Below are positions 54,765 through 63,020 of a DNA stretch of 64,000 nt, piece by piece (the stretch's first letter is position 1; each line of letters starts with the position of its first letter). Source of the DNA: Thermoplasmatales archaeon (GTDB lineage: Archaea; Thermoplasmatota; Thermoplasmata; Thermoplasmatales; Thermoplasmataceae). The notes beneath the pieces were generated by a model. It saw only the letters and a program-made list of their open reading frames with translations, did not search any database and was not told the DNA's origin. A program made the position numbers and the translations under genes. The stretch is from contig JAJSLM010000002.1 of the NCBI GenBank assembly GCA_026127925.1, forward strand, positions 186,001 through 250,000, in the 5' to 3' direction.

Positions 54765-55763
54765 TTATTGGCCGGAATCGGCTAAAAGAACTTTCCTCGC
54801 AGGCGCCACAAGCTTATCCAGTGATATTGTTGCGGCTTCCTTTAAATCTATCGGATGGATATTACCTTCCGAATATTCTTTTTCCAACTCAGAGAATGTA
54901 CCGAATGATATGTCTCCACCTTTTCCGATAGGTCGTTCGATGGTGACTGTACTGTTCCATGGGAATATAATATAGTGAAAAATGTCTAACACGGGGTTGT
55001 TTTCCTTCTGCTTCATTGGGCAGAATGCCTTTTTCATCTTCTCAGAAATTTCCTGTAGTGAATCGGACATCAGGATGGCAGCACCCGGATCACTCTTTGA
55101 CATCTTGACGAATGTATCCATCCTACCGCTTCCTTTCAAGCTGCCCATGAGAGGTGCGTGTGCGCAAACTACCTTCTTTTTCCTGAGCTTATCTGCAACA
55201 TCTCTTGCCAGCATGTGGGCGTGTCTTTGATCCATTCCGCCCAAGGCGATGTCCACGTCAAGATAGAATATATCTGTAACCTGCATTATGGGATATATGT
55301 ACTTGCTGAAATCTTTGTCAGCCTCATCCTCCGTTCGGCCCATTATGGGAAGCGATCTTCTCAGCCGCGTGAGGCTAGAAGCCTTGGCCACCCTGAGGAA
55401 CATTTCCCAGTAGTCAGGATCGCTGACAAGATCCTTGGCCCAGGTGAATTTTATCTTGTCCGACAGGCCCACAGCGAGCATGCTTTTCCTTATCTGCTCG
55501 CCGCTCTTCCTTATCGCTTCCAGATCCCCACCGAGCTTATCATTTATCATTGCGTGCCAGTCCGCCAGGAGAATGGTGAGATCAATACCCATACCAGAAA
55601 CCTCGTTGAACTTCTTTGGCCACATTAGCCCTATGGCGATGTGCGGTATTCCGGAAGGTTCGAAGCCGCAGTAGGCAGTTACTTTTTTTCCGGACAGGTT
55701 GTTAAATTCCTCCGGAGTTATTATCTCGGCCATGTTCCCTGAGAAAGTTTCGAGTGAAAGCAT
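54765..55763 (-). CDS. tyrS: Tyrosyl-tRNA synthetase
   Basis: 332 residues, archaeal/eukaryal-type class I enzyme. Motifs: AYCGFEPSGIPHIAIGLM (HIGH-like), LTILLADWHAMINDKLGG, YPIMQVTDIFYLDVDIALGG, MDQRHAHMLARDVAD, and VKMSKSDPGAAI (KMSKS). Last gene of the smc-scpA operon, starting 8 bases after the Cas4-like nuclease gene. Confidence 0.93.
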   Translation of the reverse strand: MLSLETFSGNMAEIITPEEFNNLSGKKVTAYCGFEPSGIPHIAIGLMWPKKFNEVSGMGIDLTILLADWHAMINDKLGGDLEAIRKSGEQIRKSMLAVGLSDKIKFTWAKDLVSDPDYWEMFLRVAKASSLTRLRRSLPIMGRTEDEADKDFSKYIYPIMQVTDIFYLDVDIALGGMDQRHAHMLARDVADKLRKKKVVCAHAPLMGSLKGSGRMDTFVKMSKSDPGAAILMSDSLQEISEKMKKAFCPMKQKENNPVLDIFHYIIFPWNSTVTIERPIGKGGDISFGTFSELEKEYSEGNIHPIDLKEAATISLDKLVAPARKVLLADSGQ

Positions 55764-55771
55764 TTTCCAAG

Positions 55772-56290
55772 TTATCTCTCTTTTCGTATTAAGCTTTGTT
55801 CGCAGATCTCGTTAAACGAACAGCGCAAGCACCTGACCCTGCTCTGGTGATTCATTATCGGTTCTGCATACTGAGACCGCATTTCATTCAAAACGTAAAG
55901 GAGGCGATCACGTGTGTGCTCATCATTTTTCAGGACAAATGCCCTGTTATTATACTTCAGGACACCGTAAGGGACCTTATATTTTGGATAATTTTCCTCA
56001 AGTATCAGGAAGTATGCGGCCATCTGGAATACGTGCCCCTCCTTGGGGTAATCTGAATTTCCGCTCTTGTATTCGAAAGGTATCATCCTGTGTCGTTTTC
56101 TCTTTATCATGTCTGGTTTGCCAGATACCCCGTACTTTTCCGAGCGAAGAATTTTTCCATTTGAACTGAGGTCCTGGTATATCCTTTTTCCAGCGGGTAT
56201 CGAAAACCTCTTCCTCGCCCTGAGGAGAAAATAAATGGCAATGATCGATAAGAAAAGAACAAAGAACAGTATGAGCAAAAGTAATGTCAA
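55772..56290 (-). CDS. Membrane-anchored Cas4-like nuclease, C-terminal half
   Basis: 172 residues. An N-terminal membrane helix (LLLLILFFVLFLSIIAIYFLL) is followed by a PD-(D/E)XK nuclease: GKPDMI near residue 57 (catalytic Asp), IPFEYKSG near 71 (E-x-K), and the QMAAY motif near 90. At the end are Cys154, Cys157 and Cys163 (CLRCSFNEIC), three of the four ligands of the Cas4 [4Fe-4S] cluster. The fourth, normally N-terminal, is missing here but present in the neighbouring 82-residue protein. ATGA-type overlap with that gene. No CRISPR locus is nearby, so a housekeeping role in DNA repair or segregation is more likely than adaptation. Confidence 0.8.
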   Translation of the reverse strand: MTLLLLILFFVLFLSIIAIYFLLRARKRFSIPAGKRIYQDLSSNGKILRSEKYGVSGKPDMIKRKRHRMIPFEYKSGNSDYPKEGHVFQMAAYFLILEENYPKYKVPYGVLKYNNRAFVLKNDEHTRDRLLYVLNEMRSQYAEPIMNHQSRVRCLRCSFNEICEQSLIRKER

Positions 56291-56535
56291 CGAATCAATC
56301 CAACCAGCACAATGATCGCAGCTGCTGCAACTATAACCAGCGAGATAATGGCTGCTTTAATGAAGCCGTACTTGGCAAGGAGAAATCTATGTCTTCTCGT
56401 TCCTCTCCTGAACCTTTTTGATGTTTCTTTCGATCTCGGGTAACCTTCCTTGTCCATGTACCAGGCAACAGAGCAGAAAACATATTCTGAAATCTCTGTA
56501 GCGCTGATGTAATCCTTATCCGAAGCTTTCTTCAT
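56287..56535 (-). CDS. N-terminal half of a split Cas4-like protein with membrane helix
   Basis: 82 residues. Residues 9-52 (ISATEISEYVFCSVAWYMDK, then the basic RFRRGTRRHRFLL) match the start of Cas4: the first Fe-S Cys (Cys21) and the helix ending in G-x-x-x-H. Residues ~57-82 are one membrane helix. The stop overlaps the start of the nuclease half by one ATGA. Read together, the two make a Cas4 in which a two-helix membrane hairpin separates the first Cys from the nuclease, encoded as two chains. A frameshift in a once-single gene is the alternative. Confidence 0.75.
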   Translation of the reverse strand: MKKASDKDYISATEISEYVFCSVAWYMDKEGYPRSKETSKRFRRGTRRHRFLLAKYGFIKAAIISLVIVAAAAIIVLVGLIR

Positions 56536-57305
56536 AGGATCTTTCTGATCACGATGTTTGAGAACGGACTCTCCTGCTCAAGTGCTATCTTCTTTTCCCG
56601 GGCTAGGAACATGCAATATACAAAGAAGGAGGCAGGGCTGATTTCAAGGTCTTTCCAGACACTTTCCAGCATCAGGCTCTGAGATTCGTAGCTCATTATA
56701 TGCTCATAAACTCTCTCTATTTCTCTGGCAGGTTCCTCAGAATGCAGCGATTCCACAATCTCGTCGAATGACACAGTAACATCGTTGGTCTGTCTGGGCT
56801 TCCTGGAATAGGAGCGTTCGTGTATATATGCCTCTTTCATGGCGCTGAGGAGTTCGATCAGGAACACTTTCCTGTTCTCCCTGTGTCTTACAGGTTCGCG
56901 TATCTCAAGCTCTATTGGTTCTGCAAAATTGGCGTAGGTATCAAAGGCCTGATCATCATCGATAAAATCTTCCTCCTGGACAGTCCTCTTCTCTATGGAC
57001 ATCTCTGATTTCTGCCTGAGAATCTTCCACGCTTCGTAAATCAGAAAGCCTGCTGCTCCAAAATCCCTGAAATCCGCGTCAACAATTTCTGAGAAAATCC
57101 TTGTGAACGATCTTAGGTCTATATTCCATGGATCGATCTTTCCATCCATGCACATTCTGAACAAGGAAGCTATTGTCCTTTCAACAGGATTATTATATTC
57201 AACTATTGTGCCCTCGCTCTCAAGTATGTCTGTGTAGAACTTTGTATCCGTTTCCAAGATTGTTCCCTGCACAATTATACTGTTCATTATTTCTTCCTGA
57301 TTCAT
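56532..57305 (-). CDS. scpA: Segregation and condensation protein A (kleisin)
   Basis: 257 residues. Bridges the heads of the SMC dimer in chromosome organisation. N-terminal region NPVERTIASLFRMCMDGKID, then PWNIDLRSFTRIFSEI, resembles the helical SMC-neck-binding domain; an acidic linker is followed by a C-terminal winged helix (FFVYCMFLAREKKIALEQE) that docks on the SMC cap. It overlaps smc by 4 bases upstream and the split Cas4 gene by 4 bases downstream. ScpB is not in the operon. Confidence 0.88.
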   Translation of the reverse strand: MNQEEIMNSIIVQGTILETDTKFYTDILESEGTIVEYNNPVERTIASLFRMCMDGKIDPWNIDLRSFTRIFSEIVDADFRDFGAAGFLIYEAWKILRQKSEMSIEKRTVQEEDFIDDDQAFDTYANFAEPIELEIREPVRHRENRKVFLIELLSAMKEAYIHERSYSRKPRQTNDVTVSFDEIVESLHSEEPAREIERVYEHIMSYESQSLMLESVWKDLEISPASFFVYCMFLAREKKIALEQESPFSNIVIRKIL

Positions 57306-60300
57306 CCACCCACCTCCGGATCATCTCCGCCATCTATGAATTTTTCAAAAACATCTGTGTTTTCATCATCCATCGTAGTTACGCCTATCACGTTATCTGC
57401 ATACTTTAACATCGCCTTTCTAAGAGAAACAGTGAAAACCTGCGAAGTGAATGAATTGCGCTTAAACATCTTGCCAACCCTTTCTGCATTGGCTCCATCG
57501 AGGAACATGTCAACCTCGTCAAGGTAATATATAGGTGACGGGTTTGTTCTCTGCAGAGCCATAATGAACGACAATGCCGTCAAGCTCTTTTCACCGCCAC
57601 TGAGCGCTTCCACCTTTGAAAATCCTTTGCCCTTCGGATTCGCCCTGATGTATATCTCTGAGTTCAGGGGGTCCTTGTCACTAGAAATCTCCAGAAAAGC
57701 TTCACCCCCATCCGAGATTTCGCGGTATATCTCACTCATCATTCTGCTTATTTTTGTGAACGTTTCCATAAATATGACCCGTTTTTGGTTGTTTAACTTA
57801 TCTGTAAGTGCCTCAAGGCTGGATTTCTCTTCTCTGAATCCAGAGATGTCCTTTTCAATTTCTTCCAAGCTCTTAGTAACCTCGGAATACTCCTCTATTG
57901 CTTTTTGGTTCACTGGACCAAGAGCATTAAGATCAGAGGTGCACGCGTCCATATCCCTCTTGGCCTGCGAATCCGATTTTATCTCCTCCAGCACTTCTCC
58001 GCCGTTTTCCTCCATCTCCCTGTTAAGTTCGGATCTGCGCGACTCCAGGCTGTTCATCTTTATATTTATCTCCAGGATCAAATCGTTCTTTGTAGTCGCC
58101 AGTGATTTTTCCGTCGTTACACGATCTTCTAGGGACCTTATTTCGGAATCAACTTTGTTGATTTCTTCTATCAAGCCTTTATACTGCTCAGAGAGTTTTT
58201 CCTCCACAGATTGTAGTTTGACAAGATCATTTTTCAACTCAGACAACTTAGATTCAAATCCCTGAAGTTCAGACACAGAGTGCACCTTATCCGATTCGAG
58301 CGTATGGATACGGCTATTGAGCTCCTGCATCCTGTCCGTTATGTTCTTCATGTCGGAATCTATCTTTGTCAGTTCAAGTGTAAATTCGCTCACCTGGGCA
58401 CTTAATAAATTCACCTCATCCTGAAGCAATGTCTCTTTCTCTGCAAACTTCGGGGACAGGTCTTTTATCGCCTGGAAAAGATCGTTCTTCTCCAAATCCC
58501 TCGACCTGAGTTCCTCCTTTACTTTCGCAATATCTGCGTCCTTTCCGGAGATTCCAGCATCCAGGTGCTCAAGTTCACGTTTCTCTTTTTCAGTATCTCT
58601 TCTCATATTTTCTATTTGCACCTTTCCGTTCTCAATAATTGATTCCAGTTGCCTGATCTCAGTTGTCTTAGATCCCTCATTCTTTGAACTCTCTCTCAGC
58701 ATCTGTGAGATCCTTTCAAACTCATTATCCTTGAGCTCAATATCCGCGGATGTCTTCTCAAGTTCAGAATTAAGTTCAACAATTCTCGCAGAGAGTTCGT
58801 TTAACCGACCAGTATTGGGTTGGTTGCCCTTTGAGGATTCCGAGTACCCGCCAGTTATGGCACCACTGGCATCAAATATGTCGCCATCGACAGTGACGAG
58901 ACGAACACCGACCATATACTTCCTTGCAGTCTGGACATCCTTCACTATAACTGTGTCCTGGAAGGCATACCATATCGCGCCTTCATACTCAGGATCGTAC
59001 TTTACCTGTTCAAAGACATAACCAACGGCCCCTTCAGAAGAATGTACCGTGATAGCTTTTCCCCTTGGCCTACCAGAAACCATCTTGTTTATGGGAATAA
59101 ATGTGAGCTTTCCAGCTTTCTCCGCCTTAAGGATTCTCAGGCACTCTTCTGCGACCCCGTCGTCATTCACTACCACCGAATTGAGTCTTGAGCCAGCACT
59201 GGATTCGATGGCCTTCCGGTATTGTTCGTCAAATGTGATGAGGTCCCTTATGGTGCCCCTGACGCCGGATAGCCTCCCTGAGTTCCTTGCATCCATTATT
59301 GTTGAAAGCGCCTTTCCGGATGATCCGAGTCTTGATAACGAAACTGCCTGGAGCTGACTGTGTTCGCGTCCAAGTCGGTTGAGCTCATCAAGTATCTGGT
59401 CCTTCTTCTTTCTCAGGTTATCGAGTGCGTTTTTGAGAAGATAGTACTGCTTGTTCACGCTTTCAAAGTTTGTCTTACCTTCGTCATGCTCTTTGCCTAT
59501 CTCTTTCAGTCTCCAGGTTGCGTCCTTTACCTGAAATTCAATGTCCTTGATCCTCTCTTCGCTCGTGCCTAAGCGGGACAATAGCTGCCCCCTCTGATTC
59601 ATCAGCGTCTGTCTCTCTTCCTGGATTTTTTCTATTTGCCGGTTGAGTTCCCTGATCTGGTCGTCCTTTTCCTTTATTTTGTTTTGTTTGTCCAGTATAT
59701 CTGAAGAGTCCATGCTGATCTTCTTTCTAAGTGCTAGGAGCTCAGAATTTCTCTGTGAAAGTTTCTTGTTTAGATCTTCGAGTTTTGAAGAGTTTGAGAT
59801 CTTGTTGGATTCCAACCACGCGATCCTTTTTTTATGGCTTTCTATAGTCTCCTTCGAAGACGATAATTCGTCATCAATCTTCTGTATCCTGTCGTTGAGG
59901 TTATCTATAGAGATTCCCATCTGGGCGATTTCGATTCTCCGGTTCTCAATTGTCGATCGGATCTCTTTCAGTTCGGAGTTCGCTGAACTATCAAGTTGTA
60001 ACTTAAGCTTTTCAAGGTTGATCTTCTTTTCCTCCCTCTTTTGTTCAAGATCTGCGATCCTGGAATTGATGAGCACTATCTCGTTTTCCATGGACTTCCT
60101 GCTTTCTTCAAAGGAGCTGATACTTCTGGCTATGGATACTATCTCAAGGTTCAGTTTTGTTTGCTTTAAATTTTTCAATCTAGTAGAAAGTTCTATGTAT
60201 CTTTCTGCCGCAGCTTTTTCTGATTCTAGCTGATTCCTTCTTATACGAGTCTGTTCAAGCATCACTTCAAGTCTGGTCAAATTATCTTGTATCTTCTGAA

Positions 60301-60850
60301 TTTCACCCTGGGCCTTGTTTATTTCTATATCGAACATTTCTATTCCGGATATAGATTCCAGGAGCTTTCTTCGTTCAAAACCTGTCATCCTGACAACGTT
60401 GTTTATATCCCCCTGCAGTACGAAACTGTAGTTGTCAAGATATATGTGCAGGGAATCGAGAAGAGCCTCAATGTCAAACAAGCGTGCTTTTTTCCCGTTT
60501 ATCAAATAATTAGATTTATAATCGTCGCTATCGCCTATGATCTCCCTGGTTATTACAATCTTCCTATCCATGGGATCTTTGTCTGAGTCTTCTGTATCAA
60601 GAACAACACTTACGCTGGCATAATTCTTTTTACTTGTTCCATCAGGACGCCTGTGAATCAGATCTGAAATTCTTTCCGCTCTCACCGACTTTGACGATCG
60701 TGTCCCCATAACAAAGACAATCGCATCCCCGATGTTGCTCTTTCCGCTCCCATTGGGGCCACTGATAACGGTGAAGCCCTTCCTGAATACAATTCTCCTT
60801 TTGCTACCAAACGATTTGAAATTGTCAACTTCCAGAGATTCGAGGAACAT
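57302..60850 (-). CDS. smc: Chromosome segregation ATPase SMC
   Basis: 1182 residues, full length. N-terminal head with Walker A VISGPNGSGKSNIGDAIVFV near residue 30 and the Q-loop VLQGDINNVVRM; coiled coil to ~510; hinge around 515-660 (SGVRGTIRDLI, GDIFDASGAITGGYSE); returning coiled coil; C-terminal head with signature LSGGEKSLTALSFIMAL and Walker B YYLDEVDMFLDGANA. Forms the ring-shaped dimer that condenses and segregates the chromosome. First gene of a five-gene operon. Confidence 0.96.
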   Translation of the reverse strand: MFLESLEVDNFKSFGSKRRIVFRKGFTVISGPNGSGKSNIGDAIVFVMGTRSSKSVRAERISDLIHRRPDGTSKKNYASVSVVLDTEDSDKDPMDRKIVITREIIGDSDDYKSNYLINGKKARLFDIEALLDSLHIYLDNYSFVLQGDINNVVRMTGFERRKLLESISGIEMFDIEINKAQGEIQKIQDNLTRLEVMLEQTRIRRNQLESEKAAAERYIELSTRLKNLKQTKLNLEIVSIARSISSFEESRKSMENEIVLINSRIADLEQKREEKKINLEKLKLQLDSSANSELKEIRSTIENRRIEIAQMGISIDNLNDRIQKIDDELSSSKETIESHKKRIAWLESNKISNSSKLEDLNKKLSQRNSELLALRKKISMDSSDILDKQNKIKEKDDQIRELNRQIEKIQEERQTLMNQRGQLLSRLGTSEERIKDIEFQVKDATWRLKEIGKEHDEGKTNFESVNKQYYLLKNALDNLRKKKDQILDELNRLGREHSQLQAVSLSRLGSSGKALSTIMDARNSGRLSGVRGTIRDLITFDEQYRKAIESSAGSRLNSVVVNDDGVAEECLRILKAEKAGKLTFIPINKMVSGRPRGKAITVHSSEGAVGYVFEQVKYDPEYEGAIWYAFQDTVIVKDVQTARKYMVGVRLVTVDGDIFDASGAITGGYSESSKGNQPNTGRLNELSARIVELNSELEKTSADIELKDNEFERISQMLRESSKNEGSKTTEIRQLESIIENGKVQIENMRRDTEKEKRELEHLDAGISGKDADIAKVKEELRSRDLEKNDLFQAIKDLSPKFAEKETLLQDEVNLLSAQVSEFTLELTKIDSDMKNITDRMQELNSRIHTLESDKVHSVSELQGFESKLSELKNDLVKLQSVEEKLSEQYKGLIEEINKVDSEIRSLEDRVTTEKSLATTKNDLILEINIKMNSLESRRSELNREMEENGGEVLEEIKSDSQAKRDMDACTSDLNALGPVNQKAIEEYSEVTKSLEEIEKDISGFREEKSSLEALTDKLNNQKRVIFMETFTKISRMMSEIYREISDGGEAFLEISSDKDPLNSEIYIRANPKGKGFSKVEALSGGEKSLTALSFIMALQRTNPSPIYYLDEVDMFLDGANAERVGKMFKRNSFTSQVFTVSLRKAMLKYADNVIGVTTMDDENTDVFEKFIDGGDDPEVGG

Positions 60851-60908
60851 TTTAACACTTGTCCGACACTTGTCAGGTAGTTACCGCATTATAATATATA
60901 ATGATTTT
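60851..60908 (-). promoter_or_regulatory. smc operon promoter with tandem direct repeat
   Basis: Reading toward smc, an AT-rich TATA element (ATTATATATTATAAT, about 60885-60899) is followed by two copies of GACAAGTGT (60865-60873 and 60854-60862) spaced 11 bases, about one helical turn, ending 4 bases before the ATG. This looks like a repressor or activator site in the start region. Confidence 0.5.
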
Positions 60909-60917
60909 TATCGAAGT
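60909..60917 (+). repeat. Target site duplication, smc-side copy
   Basis: TATCGAAGT, identical to 62228-62236, abutting the element end. Confidence 0.85.
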
Positions 60918-60934
60918 GAGTGTGGGACGCTATT

Positions 60935-61966
60935 CTAAGACCTACCCATATTGAACAGATTATGCCACACGCCGGTGCAGAATAAAGCGTTATCTATCCT
61001 GTCATCCCTCCTCTGTGCAACATTCCAGCCAAGCATCTTCTTGTCTGCTGCGAATCCTGATTCTGAATTGCTTCTCTGATGGTACTGTTCCAGATATGGC
61101 ATTGTATTTTCGACAAAATCCCTCATGGTATCCTTCCATTTCTGTGATCCATTGAGTGTCGCATTCTTCTTGGGTATTACAAAAACTTTAGTTCCGCCAA
61201 GCTTGTCCATGTATGAAGGTGATGAATAATACCTGTCCAGACGGATGGAATCCATGTGTATTCGCATAATTGCGAGAAAATCCATCGCCCTGTCATATGC
61301 CTCTCTTTCAGATTTCATTGAAGAACCGAAGGCTATGTAGAGCCGGGATCGCAGATCCATCAGTGCAAAGGAATACGCGAACAACCGTTTCTTATGAATT
61401 TTAGATTTCTTTGTATCTTTACCATGTTCTGGATTCTCCTTTGCCATGTCCTTCAGTTTCTGTGCATACGATTCATAATTCTTCTTTACGGTTAGAGAAT
61501 AACCGGTACCATCACCTGTTGCGTCCGAATTCATTACATCCTTCCTTTTTAATATCAGCGCATGAAGGTTGTGAATTGCAATAATGACCTCATCATCAGA
61601 GTATAATCTTTCAACTGTTTTGTATGATATATCTATTCCGGAAAGCATAGAGAAAACAGCAAGCATGTTCGCAAACATCCTATTTGATTCACCCACAAGC
61701 TGCTTGACCAGGATCAGCTTCACTCTCTGTTCCAGGGTGAGGAGATGCGGGTGACCTGGCCTGGGAATGATCTTTATTGAAGATACAGCTTCCTGTATAA
61801 GGGGATCAAGATCCTTCATTGCTGTTTTGATCCTGGTGGAGAATTCAGGTTCATATGTTCTCCAGTCCCTCTCCTTTTTGGGATGTTCAAGCTTATATTT
61901 CTTTCCCAGTGTGCTGTTGATCTCCTCCAGTTTGTATTGAATATCATCGGACATGATCCTTGGCAT
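60935..61966 (-). CDS. DDE transposase (IS4/IS5-like superfamily, archaeal type)
   Basis: 343 residues, full length for this element. N-terminal helical DNA-binding part (PGHPHLLTLEQRVKLILVKQ), first catalytic Asp in MNSDATGDGTGYSL near residue 145, second in SIRLDRYYSSPSYMDKLGG near 240, and the Glu in QRSNSESGFAADKKMLGW near 305. The stop lies 4 bases inside the left inverted repeat. No frameshift is seen. The exact IS family name cannot be fixed by eye. Confidence 0.85.
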   Translation of the reverse strand: MPRIMSDDIQYKLEEINSTLGKKYKLEHPKKERDWRTYEPEFSTRIKTAMKDLDPLIQEAVSSIKIIPRPGHPHLLTLEQRVKLILVKQLVGESNRMFANMLAVFSMLSGIDISYKTVERLYSDDEVIIAIHNLHALILKRKDVMNSDATGDGTGYSLTVKKNYESYAQKLKDMAKENPEHGKDTKKSKIHKKRLFAYSFALMDLRSRLYIAFGSSMKSEREAYDRAMDFLAIMRIHMDSIRLDRYYSSPSYMDKLGGTKVFVIPKKNATLNGSQKWKDTMRDFVENTMPYLEQYHQRSNSESGFAADKKMLGWNVAQRRDDRIDNALFCTGVWHNLFNMGRS

Positions 61967-62017
61967 GGATGTTCATGCAACGAAAGGTTAAATAGTTATC
62001 TATAGATATCCATATAC

Positions 62018-62212
62018 ATGGTGAGAAGACTGGAATTGAATAACGGTAATCTTATCTTGAATGAGGACGAGATAGAAGGGTTTCTGGAGAGAACAGTGAC
62101 GCCAATAGGTACTTCAGGGAAGGCAGATATTCCCAGAAGATACATAGGAAGAAGGGTTTATGTGATAATCACAAAAAATCCTGGAACTGTTCAGGAAAAG
62201 GGTAAAAAATAA
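62018..62212 (+). CDS. DUF2080 transposon-encoded protein
   Basis: 64 residues: MVRRLELNNGNLILNEDEIE, GFLERTVTPIGTSGKADIPR, then RYIGRRVYVIITKNPG. The GTSGKADIPRRYIGRRV motif is the DUF2080 signature, an AbrB-like small protein found almost only in archaeal transposons. It diverges from the transposase with a 51-base shared promoter region and may regulate transposition. Confidence 0.88.
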   Translation: MVRRLELNNGNLILNEDEIEGFLERTVTPIGTSGKADIPRRYIGRRVYVIITKNPGTVQEKGKK

Positions 62213-62227
62213 TTGCGTCCCACACCC

Positions 62228-62236
62228 TATCGAAGT
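62228..62236 (+). repeat. Target site duplication, enoyl-CoA hydratase-side copy
   Basis: TATCGAAGT, identical to 60909-60917, abutting the element end. Confidence 0.85.
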
Positions 62237-62257
62237 AGCAGAAATAGTGACACGTGG

Positions 62258-63010
62258 TCATCTTTTTGTTCCGGTAAATAATGGTTTCCTCTTTTCAAGA
62301 AACGCATCCACACCTTCCTTGCTGTCCAGGCTTTCAAAAACTTTTCCAAATGCTTCCTGTTCCTCTTTAAACCCATTCCCTGACTTTGTTCGCAGAAGCT
62401 GCTTTATTAATTGGAGAGGCAAACGAGGCTTTTCTGCGAGATCTCTTGCATATTCCTTTGCGCGTGCAAGGTAGTCTTCTGAGACCTCATTTACTACGCC
62501 CAGGACAAGTGCCTCATGGGCATCAATTCTCTTACCGTTTGCAATCATGTCAAAAGCTCTCCCCTCACCGATGAGTGTTTTTAATCTTTGCGTTCCGCCA
62601 AATCCAGGGAGTATGCCAAGAGTGATCTCAGGCAACCCCAGAACTGTTCCGGGCTTTGCTATCCTTATGTCACAGGCGAGGGTAAGTTCAAAACCCCCAC
62701 CGAGCGCGAAGCCGTGTATGGCGGCTATTACCGGCATGCTGTACGACGCGATGTAGTCCATGACCTCGTGTCCCTTCCTTGCAAATTCAAACGCTTCGGC
62801 AGGCGTAAGTCCTTTGAAATCCTTCACGTTTGCCCCAGCAGAGAAAGCTTTCTCTGAGCCAGTAAGTACTATGACTCTCTCTTCTGAAGACTCGATACCA
62901 TTCTTTATTTCATTGAGGATATCAATGCTGAGCGGATTCAGCGCCGAGCCTGTAGCTATAGTAATTATTCTTACTTTTTCTTTATCTTCTATCTTTATAT
63001 ATTTATACAT
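62258..63010 (-). CDS. Enoyl-CoA hydratase
   Basis: 250 residues from ATG 63010 behind a GAGGTG Shine-Dalgarno; the frame extends to 63076 inside the preceding gene. Crotonase family: AFSAGANVKDFKG (oxyanion hole), IHGFALGGGFELTLACDIRI, LPEITLGILPGFGGTQRL with the catalytic Glu positions, and a C-terminal helical trimerisation part. Hydrates trans-2-enoyl-CoA to 3-hydroxyacyl-CoA. Third gene of the thiolase-dehydrogenase-hydratase operon. Confidence 0.92.
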   Translation of the reverse strand: MYKYIKIEDKEKVRIITIATGSALNPLSIDILNEIKNGIESSEERVIVLTGSEKAFSAGANVKDFKGLTPAEAFEFARKGHEVMDYIASYSMPVIAAIHGFALGGGFELTLACDIRIAKPGTVLGLPEITLGILPGFGGTQRLKTLIGEGRAFDMIANGKRIDAHEALVLGVVNEVSEDYLARAKEYARDLAEKPRLPLQLIKQLLRTKSGNGFKEEQEAFGKVFESLDSKEGVDAFLEKRKPLFTGTKR

Positions 63011-63020
63011 ATTCTGCACC

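Larger units (their letters stand above)
60918..62227. mobile_element. Insertion sequence with transposase and DUF2080 gene
   Basis: 1310 bases. The ends GAGTGTGGGACGC (60918-60930) and the inverse GGGTGTGGGACGC (62215-62227) match at 12 of 13 positions. The element is flanked by a 9-base direct repeat, TATCGAAGT, at 60909-60917 and 62228-62236. It carries divergent genes for a transposase and a DUF2080 protein. Both repeats and target duplication are nearly perfect, so insertion was recent. Confidence 0.88.

Noticed and set aside
55772-56535. Cas4-like genes as sign of a CRISPR-Cas locus
   Set aside because: No direct-repeat array and no cas1, cas2 or effector gene is present in the window; neighbours are smc, scpA and tyrS.
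59643-60233. 196-codon plus-strand frame inside smc
   Set aside because: Antisense shadow of the Ser/Glu-rich coiled-coil coding sequence.
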